A stretch of 64,000 bases of DNA from JANXPZ01 sp033853925 (GTDB taxonomy: Bacteria > Eisenbacteria > RBG-16-71-46). The translations under genes and the position numbers were made by a program. The DNA lies in NCBI GenBank assembly GCA_033853925.1, contig JAWOLC010000047.1, positions 13,014-77,013 on the forward strand, written 5' to 3'. The notes below the pieces were generated by a model. The model ran no database searches. It was given only the letters and a program-made list of their open reading frames with translations, and was not told the origin of the DNA. How positions within the stretch are numbered: position 1 is the first letter of the stretch; every line of letters starts with the position of its first letter. Of this stretch, positions 9,120 through 16,341 are shown piece by piece.

Positions 9120-9766
9120 GTCGTGGCCCTCCCCCGTGTCTGGTCTCACGCGTGCAGCCGAGCAGATGATCGGCGCAGGCGTCCCCATGAGCGGCCGCCT
9201 TGGCGAGGTTACTCCGAGTCGCCGTGTCAGTCCCGTGGCGGAAGCGTGGGCCGAGAGAGGCTCTCGCCGGCGGTGATCGGCTCGCCGATCCCGGGCATTC
9301 TGGCCCGCCGCGGTCTCACGCGAGCGCGTGGGCTTCCGCGACCTTCGGTCTTCCGGCCGAGCCCGTCCTCGCCATCTTTGGACAAGCCGGCGGCCGTGGG
9401 GCGCGCCTCTCCCGAAGTGATCGGCAACCGCCTGGCGACGCCGCCGATCGCGCGCGGGAAGGGAGAGCTGGGAAGGAGCGGCGTCCAAGGTTGCGCAGGA
9501 AGCGCCCAGCGAATGAGGCCGGCGACCTCTCCGCGGGCACGCCAGGCACCGGTGTAGCGTCGCGACCCGGAATCCCGGCGCGTCGGCGCCGTCCCCGGCC
9601 CGGCCGCGGCGGGCAGGCCGACATCGGGCTCGCCCCGCTCGGATCCTTGCGGCCCGACTCTCTCCTGAACGAGACATTGCGTGAGCGTGGGCGCGGAGTA
9701 GCTTTGTGGCCTCGGTCGGCGCGCACGCGTGGTCACCCGACACGACCCCAAGAGAGGAAGATCCCC
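9120..9766. other. divergent intergenic region
   Basis: 647 bp between hemerythrin and the Crp/Fnr gene without a credible gene. It holds a near-palindrome at 9275-9290 (GATCGGC-TC-GCCGATC) that could be an operator, and the promoter at 9677-9704. No TTGAT-N4-ATCAA site was found in it. Confidence 0.5.
9677..9704 (+). promoter_or_regulatory. sigma-70-type promoter of the Crp/Fnr gene
   Basis: TTGCGT at 9677-9682, 16-bp spacer, TAGCTT at 9699-9704, 62 bp before the TTG start at 9767. Similar hexamer pairs occur upstream of other genes in the window. Confidence 0.45.
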
Positions 9767-10456
9767 TTGAGACCGCCGTGCGCAAGCTGCACCGCTCGCA
9801 CCTGCGGGCTGTTCGGCTGCCTGACCTCGAGGCAACTCGCGCGACTCGAGGAAGGCAAGACCTCGCACGCATACAACTCGGGACAGCCCGTCTACTACGA
9901 GGGCAACGCCGCGCTCGCCGTGTACTGCATCCTCGAGGGCCGGATCAAGCTCTGGCGCACCACTCAGAACGGCGACGAGTTCGTCCTCGGGACGCGAAGC
10001 AGCGGCGAGCTGATGGGATACCGAGCCGTCCTCTGCGGCAGCGACTACGCGGTCACGGCCGAGCCACTCGAGCGTTCGGTGGTCTGCGCCATCCCGCGCG
10101 AGGCCTTCGTCTGCCTGGTGCGGGAGAGCCCCGCTCTCGCCCTGGGACTGCTCAGCCTCCTGGCGGTCCAGAGCCTCACGCGGGAAGACCAACTGGTGGC
10201 ACGCAACCTGGACCCGGTGCGCCGGCGCACCGCTCGCTATCTGCTGGAGCTCGCGCCGCCAGGGGCCGAGCCCTCCCCGTCGCCGCTCAGGCTCCAGGTG
10301 CCGCTGAAGCGCGGAGAGATGGCGCACCTGATCGGCACGACCCCCGAGACCCTGTCTCGCACGCTTCATGTCTTCGCGGCGCGCGGCATCGTGGAGCTGG
10401 AGCGGCACGAGATTCGCGTGCTGGACATGGAGAGGCTGCAGCGCATCGCTCGCTAG
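9767..10456 (+). CDS. Crp/Fnr-family regulator with N-terminal cysteine cluster
   Basis: 229 aa from a TTG start chosen because AGAGGAAG lies six bases upstream and the protein then begins with its cysteine motif. Cys5, Cys8, Cys13 and Cys18 (C-x2-C-x4-C-x4-C) could hold an Fe-S cluster as in Fnr, though the spacing differs from E. coli Fnr. A cyclic-nucleotide-type beta-roll follows (YCILEGRIKLWRTTQNGDEF), then a dimer helix and a winged HTH whose recognition helix carries E-x-x-S-R (TTPETLSRTL), the Fnr-type reader of TTGA-N6-TCAA sites. Such a site lies at 11456-11469 upstream of the rubrerythrin gene. It is divergent from hemerythrin. Most likely a redox, O2 or NO sensor; the family call is firm and the ligand is inferred. 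Confidence 0.88.
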   Translation: MRPPCASCTARTCGLFGCLTSRQLARLEEGKTSHAYNSGQPVYYEGNAALAVYCILEGRIKLWRTTQNGDEFVLGTRSSGELMGYRAVLCGSDYAVTAEPLERSVVCAIPREAFVCLVRESPALALGLLSLLAVQSLTREDQLVARNLDPVRRRTARYLLELAPPGAEPSPSPLRLQVPLKRGEMAHLIGTTPETLSRTLHVFAARGIVELERHEIRVLDMERLQRIAR

Positions 10457-10593
10457 CGCCTGGCCTCGGGCGCTCCGGCCACGGTCCGACCCGTGGAAGC
10501 CGCTTTCGCCGGACTCCCGCGCCCGGTCGGAACCGTGAGCCGACCGGAAGGCCCACGATCCCGACTCGGGCGCCGTCGGGGCCGCCTTCTCCC

Positions 10594-11283
10594 TCACCGT
10601 GGCCCCGGGCACGCAAAGGTCACGATCCCGCCGCCGCCGGTGCCACAGTTCGGACAGCGCTTCACGGGGCTGATGAACGCGCTCCCGTCGCCCATGCAGA
10701 CGTAGCACGCGCCGAGGAACGCCGGGCTCCCCGCGAATCCCGAGATCGTGAGCAGCACGGTGACGAGCGGCTGGGGGGCCGAGGCCCGGTCCAACCTCTC
10801 GAGGGCGTCGGCGAAGAGCTTCGCGTGGGTCGCTTCGGCGCCACGCGCGTAGTTGATCGACGCGAGAGCATCGTAGAGGCACTCCGCGCGTGCGTAGTCG
10901 GCGAACCGCCGGTAGACACGATCACGCTCGTCGAGTTCGGTGGCGATGGCCGCCCGGAGGTTCTCGGCGGTCTCGGCCACGTCGAAGACGGTCCGGGTCC
11001 AGACCGCGTCGCCGCCGAGGTGCTCGATGGCCACGCGCTGATTCACGGCGTGCACGGACTCGGCGCTGGCGATGGCGCGAAACAAGCACGCGACGCTCGC
11101 GTACCCGTCGACCTCCGCGCGCTCGGCGTAATCCAGGTAGCGGAGCCGCGCGTCGACCTCGCGGCAATAGGCGATCTGCAGCGCCGAGAAGGTCTGGCCG
11201 TCCTCGGCCGGGACGAAATCCGCCAGACCGGCGATCATGGCGCCCGCCGCGAGGAGTGCGGTGTAAGCGATCGACGACCTCAT
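10594..11283 (-). CDS. exported rubrerythrin-like di-iron protein
   Basis: 229 aa from the ATG with GGAGG upstream; a longer reading from 11319 lacks a better ribosome site. Residues 1-23 look like a Sec signal peptide (MRSSIAYTALLAAGAMIAGL). A ferritin-like four-helix domain follows with two E-x-x-H motifs (SAESVHA and GAEATHA) and further Glu residues suited to a di-iron site. The C-terminus carries two C-x2-C pairs (CYVC and CPNC), resembling a rubredoxin-like iron knuckle. Rubrerythrins reduce peroxide in the cytoplasm, so export is unusual. It converges on the Crp/Fnr gene, and an FNR-like box lies 173 bp upstream of the start. The fold assignment is good; peroxidase activity is inferred. 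Confidence 0.75.
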   Translation of the reverse strand: MRSSIAYTALLAAGAMIAGLADFVPAEDGQTFSALQIAYCREVDARLRYLDYAERAEVDGYASVACLFRAIASAESVHAVNQRVAIEHLGGDAVWTRTVFDVAETAENLRAAIATELDERDRVYRRFADYARAECLYDALASINYARGAEATHAKLFADALERLDRASAPQPLVTVLLTISGFAGSPAFLGACYVCMGDGSAFISPVKRCPNCGTGGGGIVTFACPGPR

Positions 11284-11658
11284 GGCCACCCCTCCTTCCC
11301 GTGTGTCCGGCGCACCCACCCGGTCTGTCTGCCGGATTCAGTGTCCACCGGGCTCGGGGCCGTGTCCCTGGCGGAGGACACGCGGGCGCGTGATCGAGGT
11401 CGCTCGGGGGGATGCGGCCGCCCCGGCGCGATCATCGCGGAGGTCAGGCGCGGGATTGACCGCGATCAACGGGAGGGCGCGATCAGGCGGAGCGGGCCGC
11501 CTCGACGCGCTCGATCGCTACTTCAGCAGCGACAACCTCTGCGTGCGCGTGCCCCAGGGCGTGACGAGGCGCACGATAGAGCCCGGCCCCAGCCGCGCGC
11601 CCGGCGGGAATTCGCCACGCCGTCCGCGCTCGCGCGGGGAGCGATCCGGGACCGGACG
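11284..11658. other. intergenic region upstream of rubrerythrin
   Basis: 375 bp with no credible gene. It carries the FNR-like box at 11456-11469 and is the 5' region of the rubrerythrin gene; the M29 peptidase gene, also on the minus strand, ends at its far side. Confidence 0.5.
11456..11469. promoter_or_regulatory. FNR-like box
   Basis: TTGAC-CGCG-ATCAA differs from the Fnr/Dnr consensus TTGAT-N4-ATCAA by one base. It is 173 bp upstream of the rubrerythrin ATG and about 1 kb from a Crp/Fnr gene whose recognition helix has the matching E-x-x-S-R. Confidence 0.55.
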
Positions 11659-12738
11659 CTAGAACACGACGTACGCCCCGTCGCGGATCACCTCGCGCCG
11701 CCCCGCGGGCCCGACGACCACGGCCGACGCGACCTGGATCGGGCTGCCCTTGGCGTAGACGATGTCCTGGTGCACGACGTTGCCGGGCTGCCGGAAGGCG
11801 CCGACCCCCACGCTCCCACCCAGGTGATCCGAGCGGCCGTACGCCCAGTGGAAGCCCGCCTTCTCGTCCTCGAGCACGTTGCCCGTGACCACGGCCCGGT
11901 CGTTGCAGCCGAAGGCCACCTCGGCGATGTTCGCACGCGCCGGGTCCACGGCGAAGTACGCGCGCAGCTCGGCCGCCCGCGGCCCCGCCCCGGCCACCGC
12001 GTGGATGCGGTTCTCCCGCACGGCGAGCACGGCCAGCTCGCCTTCGAGCGACACCGGCAGCTCGCCCTCGGTGCGCGACGGCTCGCCGCCCCTCTCGCCC
12101 TCGTAGGGCACCACGAACGTCTCGCCCGAAGGGAGGTTGATGATCCGGTCGCCGGGCTTGAAGCGCGGCAGGTAGCCGTCGTCCACCTCGGCGCGGCGCC
12201 AGCGCAGGTCGAACGTGCAGCGCTGCCCCGTCGAGAAGCCCACCTCCAGTCGCTCGGCGCTCTCGAGGCACTCGTCCAGGAGGCGGCAGCGGCGGGCCAC
12301 CTCGCCGTAGTCGGCGGCGAGCGCGCTCTTCTCCATGCGGCGCTCCAGGCCGGGCAGCGAGGCCGCGCGGAAGTCCTCCTTCTTGCGGCAGAACCCGTCC
12401 AGCGCGGCGGTGGCGGAGAACTCGGTGAGGAAGACGGCGAGCGTCGAGCCCAGCAGCACCTCGTCCATCGAGACGTCCCGCCCCGCGAGCGTGCCCCGCG
12501 CGGGCAGATCGGCCCCATGGGCACCGGTCGCGGCGTACGAGAGCAGGGGGCGCGTCTCGAAGTTGCCGGCGCCGAGCTGGAGGAACGCTTCCCGCCACTC
12601 GGCCGCCATGGCGCGCCGGTCCCGCCACGCTTCCTGGTCTTCGAGACGATCGTGGGGCAGGTCGCAGGCGACCAGCACGACCTCGCCGGGTTCGGTGTGG
12701 AAGACGTCGGTCAGGAGTCGCTTCAGATCGAAGGGCAT
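11659..12738 (-). CDS. M29-type aminopeptidase family protein
   Basis: 359 aa. The C-terminal third has the M29 pattern: EVAFGCND, then DEKAGFHWAYGRSDHLGG and VVHQDIVYA, giving the acidic, His and H-x-D metal ligands of this two-metal family. The N-terminal half follows the family too (DLPHDR near the start, later GDRIINLPSGETFVVPYEG). M29 enzymes are cytosolic aminopeptidases; a related branch opens aromatic rings (2,5-dihydroxypyridine dioxygenase), so the substrate is open. No signal peptide. GGAG lies six bases before the ATG. It is transcribed alone, divergent from a small outer-membrane protein gene. Confidence 0.72.
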   Translation of the reverse strand: MPFDLKRLLTDVFHTEPGEVVLVACDLPHDRLEDQEAWRDRRAMAAEWREAFLQLGAGNFETRPLLSYAATGAHGADLPARGTLAGRDVSMDEVLLGSTLAVFLTEFSATAALDGFCRKKEDFRAASLPGLERRMEKSALAADYGEVARRCRLLDECLESAERLEVGFSTGQRCTFDLRWRRAEVDDGYLPRFKPGDRIINLPSGETFVVPYEGERGGEPSRTEGELPVSLEGELAVLAVRENRIHAVAGAGPRAAELRAYFAVDPARANIAEVAFGCNDRAVVTGNVLEDEKAGFHWAYGRSDHLGGSVGVGAFRQPGNVVHQDIVYAKGSPIQVASAVVVGPAGRREVIRDGAYVVF

Positions 12739-13169
12739 GCTGGTCTCCGGATCATGGGGCCGAGGGTGACCGGGCCACCGGCAACGGTGCCGAGACGACC
12801 ACGCTGACCACGATGCGTGCGCCGCCTGCGGACGGTTTCGGCACCCGGGCGGGCCTCGCTCGGGCCGTCGCAGGGAGTCCGGACCGAGGCTTCCGCCCCG
12901 GGTCTCGAGCGGGAGGCTATGTCATGCGCCCGAACGTGTCACTTCGGCGGGGCTCCGCTCCGTCCGCGGGCTGACGCTCCACTCGGGGCCGCCGTTTCCA
13001 ATCGCCGACTCGCGACGAGCATGGGAAGAGCGTGGCCATCGCGACCTGGAGTCCCGAATAGGCATTGCGGGCCCAGCTTCCGAAGCGTACGTTGCCGGAG
13101 TCGGGCATCCGCACAGCACCCTCTCCACCGCGTGCGCCCCGCCGCGGAACCGCAGAAGGAGGCCGCACC
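12739..13169. other. divergent intergenic region
   Basis: 431 bp between the M29 gene and the envelope-protein gene. Apart from the promoter at 13065-13093 I see no gene, repeat or stable RNA in it. Confidence 0.4.
13065..13093 (+). promoter_or_regulatory. sigma-70-type promoter
   Basis: TTGCGG at 13065-13070, 17-bp spacer, TACGTT at 13088-13093, 77 bp upstream of the ATG at 13170. Confidence 0.5.
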
Positions 13170-13757
13170 ATGAAGACACTATCCGCCCTGGGTCTGGGGA
13201 TGCTGCTCGCATCCTCCGCCTTCGCGCAGCCCCCGCAGAAGCCCAACGAGGTGTTCCTCGGCATCGGGGATCCGGGCCTCATCTGGGGGGTCCACGAAGT
13301 GGCATCGGACGTGGCGGACAACCTCTTCTTGGGGGACAACGTGACGTACGGCGACCAGCAGGGCGGGTTCCAGGTCGCCCTCGGCTACCAGCGATGGCTG
13401 AGCGGCTGGAGCAGCGTGGGCATCACGGCGGGGTGGGCAGGCTCGAGCAAGACCACGTTCATCAACGGGGTGGATCACGGCAAGGACGACATCCAGGTCC
13501 TCACCTTGATGGGCGAGTGGCGCGCCCACTGGCTCAGGAGATCCGCCATGGACCTCTACTCCGGGCTCGGGGCCGGCGTGCACCAAGCGAGCCACAAGTT
13601 CCTGACCGCGCCCACCGGCGGCGACGAAGAGCTCACCGTGCCCGCGTTCCAGCTCATGCCCTTCGGGATCCGGGCCGGACGCGACTGGGGCGGTTTCTTC
13701 GAGATCTTGATCGGCACGAACGGGCTGCTCAAGGCAGGGCTCTCCCGCCGCCTGTGA
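13170..13757 (+). CDS. small exported beta-barrel-like protein
   Basis: 195 aa with a clear Sec signal peptide (MKTLSALGLGMLLASSAFAQ, cleavage near residue 19-20). The mature part alternates polar and hydrophobic residues with Gly and aromatic residues (FQVALGYQRWLSGWSSVGI, MDLYSGLGAGVHQASHKF), as in eight-stranded outer-membrane barrels, and is of the right length. The likely role is structural or adhesive in the outer membrane; no named family is recognised. AGAAGGAGG precedes the ATG, and a TTGCGG/TACGTT promoter lies upstream. Its terminator hairpin overlaps the stop codon. Confidence 0.65.
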   Translation: MKTLSALGLGMLLASSAFAQPPQKPNEVFLGIGDPGLIWGVHEVASDVADNLFLGDNVTYGDQQGGFQVALGYQRWLSGWSSVGITAGWAGSSKTTFINGVDHGKDDIQVLTLMGEWRAHWLRRSAMDLYSGLGAGVHQASHKFLTAPTGGDEELTVPAFQLMPFGIRAGRDWGGFFEILIGTNGLLKAGLSRRL

Positions 13758-13768
13758 GCGGCGGGAGA
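13741..13768. terminator. hairpin terminator
   Basis: Perfect 10-bp stem TCTCCCGCCG (13741-13750) with CGGCGGGAGA (13759-13768), loop of eight. It includes the stop codon of the plus gene and faces the end of the minus gene at 13788. Confidence 0.6.
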
Positions 13769-13787
13769 TCGCCCGCCTGACTCCGCC

Positions 13788-16340
13788 TCACTCGGCGTCT
13801 CTCGGAGCCCCGTCGGGCTCCGGGTCCGCCCCGACCCGCGCCGGCGCGACGAAGGCACGACCGACCTCGTTCAGCGCGTTGCCATGGATGTCGGCCGGGT
13901 TCTCGAGGTAGACGACGAAGGACCTGACGCCGGGTCGGCAGGAGTGAGCCTCGGCATCCCATTCCTCCGCCGGCGAGGGAACGCTTTCGGCGTTGGTCAC
14001 GGAGAAGCTCGCGTTCCCCACGCCGGCCTCCTCCTCCCACCCCGGGTCCGGAGTCAGCTCGATCTCGGGGTCGGTGCTGTTCCCGCGGGAATCCAGCGGC
14101 CGGAGGAACGCGCGGGTGCCCGCCTCCGCCGACATGGAGAGGGGAAAGTGGAACGTGACCTCGAGGGCTCCCGCCGGATAGGCGATGCCCGGCGGCGCAG
14201 GATCGGCCGCCCGCGCCGCGATCTCGATGCGGACCGGCGCCACCCAGACCGGATTCGCGATGCAGCGCTCGTCCACGCTCGCATCGCGCGCCGTGGCCAC
14301 GAGGGCCGCGAGGCTGTCCATGCCCTGGGGCAGGGGACGCTGGTCCCAGGTGCCTTCGGGCCCGGCTTCCACCTCGAACGAGTCGCGGGCGGAGGCCATG
14401 ACCCGGTCGAACTCGTACCTGCCGAGGCCTCCGGCCCGTGGCGTCACCGACCGCTTCCACTCGCTCCGGATCCAGACGCTCTCGCCGGGCAGGGGCACGA
14501 GCATCGTGCGCCCGCCGTCGAACACGCCGGCCCCGCCGATCCGGCCGTCCCCGTTCTCCCAGCGGCTGGCCGCGTCGTGCCAGCGCGCCACCCCCGCCTC
14601 GGGGTCGTGCCGGCCGTCCGCATCGAGCTGGTACGCGAAGATCGGTCCGTCCGTGAGCACGGTGTTGCCCTCGCGGAGGGCGTCCATCGCGTCGCGCGTG
14701 CCCGCCGGGCGGTCGTGCACGAGCGCGTAGGTGCGCACCCGGGCGTACGCGTTGCTGTGGAGCATGCCGGAGTACGGCACGGCCGTGGCCGTGACCTCGT
14801 CCGCGTAGTTGAAGTCTCCGTGCGCGTCGGAGCCGGCGCTCATGTAGAGCTTGCGGATGAACTTGTGCGTCGGCGCCTCCCGGAAGGAGAAGCCGAGGCC
14901 CCGGCCGAGCTGCGCGAAGAACGCGTCCAGGGACTGCCGCAGCTCCCCGTCCCAGGCGTTGGCCCGGAAGCGCTGCGCCTCGGGTCCTCCCGCGAACGGG
15001 TTCATCGCGTCGAAGGCGCTCGAGGCGGGCAGATGCCCGCTCCCGCGGGCGACCTCGTCCATCTTGGTGTTCCACACCTGCGCCCCCTTGAAGAGGAACT
15101 CGCTGCGCGTGGAATCGACGAGGGGTCCGGCGTCGGAGTCGTAGGGCGGGAAGCCGATGGCCTGCGCGAAGTACTCGGGCGGCCAGACGAAGCCCCCGAG
15201 CCTCGGGTGCGCGGCGTAGGCGAAGCCCGTCGGGGTCGCGGCCTTCATCCCCGCCAGGACCGCCTCCAGCGCATTCGGATTCTCGAGCCCGGAGGTGAGG
15301 AAGAGCCCGCCGTGCCACGGTCCCTCGAAGTGGCGCGTGTCGTACGCCAGCAGGTGGTGCCCCAGGTTCGGCGCGAGCGAGTTGTCCTGGTTCGAGCCGC
15401 GCCTGAGCGTGACCTCCTCCCCGGCGAGGCGACCCAGGTTCGCCCGGTACCAGGCCGCCTCCCCCGCATGGCCGTCGGTCGTCGCGGTCGGACCGAAGCG
15501 CGGCGGCACGCCCGTGTCGAAGGGCTGGCGCGAGTAGAAGATGTTGTGGTCCGTGACCACGAGGCTGTCCTGATAGGCGCTCCAGTTGCCCTCGTGGAGC
15601 TGGGTCTGCACGAGCCCCAGGGCGTACGCGGATTCGAGCAGCATCGCGATCGGCCCGCCGAAGGCCTTGCTCGCCCCGTTCACCGCGAGCACGCCCGAAG
15701 TCGTCTGCTCGGCGATCGTGTGGACGTGGACGTCGAAGTAGCGATCGCTCGCGTCCAGGCTGGGGAACTGCGCGGGCTCCACGAGCACCCGCAGGACCCG
15801 GGAGCTGGTCATCCTCTGTCGCCAGAAGAGCACCGGCCGTGACCATTCGACCTCGGCGCGCAGGTAGTGGACGTCCGGCGAGGCGTGCTGGGAGAGCGCC
15901 GCGTGAGGGACGCGCACGATGTAGTGCCAGAAGCTCGTGACGCGCTCGCCGGCGCTCAACCCGCCGCGCGCCTCGCCCTCCGGGCCCACGAACGTGGCGC
16001 CGTTCAGGCTGTCGGGACCGTCAACCGCGTCCTCGACGACCGGCGCGCCGACGGGCGCGCCCCCGACCCATTCGACGATCCGCACGCGCTCGACGCGCCG
16101 CCCGCCCTCGAACTGAGGGAAGAAGAACAGGACCGGGATGTAGTCCCGCACGGTCTTCCAGGGCGCATCCATCACCACGTCCGTGCCCGCGCGATCGGAG
16201 TACGCCGTGGCGGGTCGCGCGAAGAGCCCGCTCGCGAGGATGGCGGCGAGAGCCGCGCAGACGCGCCCGCGGCCTCCTGGCCCCGGGCGCCGGCCCGCCC
16301 GCCGTGCGCGCCTGCTCACCGAGGTCGGGGAGCCGGCCAT
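13788..16340 (-). CDS. exported PHP-domain protein
   Basis: 850 aa. A very basic N-terminus (several Arg pairs) leads into a hydrophobic stretch ending ASGLFARPATA, so it is exported. A PHP metal site is visible: H-V-H at 205/207 (FDVHVHTIAEQ), DH at 264/265 (VVTDHN), later GHHLLAYDT, YAAHPRLGG and SAGSDAHGDFNY. PHP domains are metallophosphoesterases known in polymerases, histidinol phosphatase and DUF3604-type proteins; this long exported form resembles the last group. The C-terminal 300 residues look like a beta-rich binding region. It follows the patatin-barrel gene by one base (TGAGATG junction), so the two are an operon. Substrate unknown; an extracytoplasmic phosphoesterase is the inference. 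Confidence 0.72.
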   Translation of the reverse strand: MAGSPTSVSRRARRAGRRPGPGGRGRVCAALAAILASGLFARPATAYSDRAGTDVVMDAPWKTVRDYIPVLFFFPQFEGGRRVERVRIVEWVGGAPVGAPVVEDAVDGPDSLNGATFVGPEGEARGGLSAGERVTSFWHYIVRVPHAALSQHASPDVHYLRAEVEWSRPVLFWRQRMTSSRVLRVLVEPAQFPSLDASDRYFDVHVHTIAEQTTSGVLAVNGASKAFGGPIAMLLESAYALGLVQTQLHEGNWSAYQDSLVVTDHNIFYSRQPFDTGVPPRFGPTATTDGHAGEAAWYRANLGRLAGEEVTLRRGSNQDNSLAPNLGHHLLAYDTRHFEGPWHGGLFLTSGLENPNALEAVLAGMKAATPTGFAYAAHPRLGGFVWPPEYFAQAIGFPPYDSDAGPLVDSTRSEFLFKGAQVWNTKMDEVARGSGHLPASSAFDAMNPFAGGPEAQRFRANAWDGELRQSLDAFFAQLGRGLGFSFREAPTHKFIRKLYMSAGSDAHGDFNYADEVTATAVPYSGMLHSNAYARVRTYALVHDRPAGTRDAMDALREGNTVLTDGPIFAYQLDADGRHDPEAGVARWHDAASRWENGDGRIGGAGVFDGGRTMLVPLPGESVWIRSEWKRSVTPRAGGLGRYEFDRVMASARDSFEVEAGPEGTWDQRPLPQGMDSLAALVATARDASVDERCIANPVWVAPVRIEIAARAADPAPPGIAYPAGALEVTFHFPLSMSAEAGTRAFLRPLDSRGNSTDPEIELTPDPGWEEEAGVGNASFSVTNAESVPSPAEEWDAEAHSCRPGVRSFVVYLENPADIHGNALNEVGRAFVAPARVGADPEPDGAPRDAE

Positions 16341-16341
16341 C

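Noticed and set aside
9275..9290. GATCGGC-TC-GCCGATC as an Fnr or Crp operator
   Set aside because: The arms and spacing do not fit the Crp/Fnr pattern, and GATCGGC recurs nearby by chance in GC-rich DNA; kept only as a possible operator.
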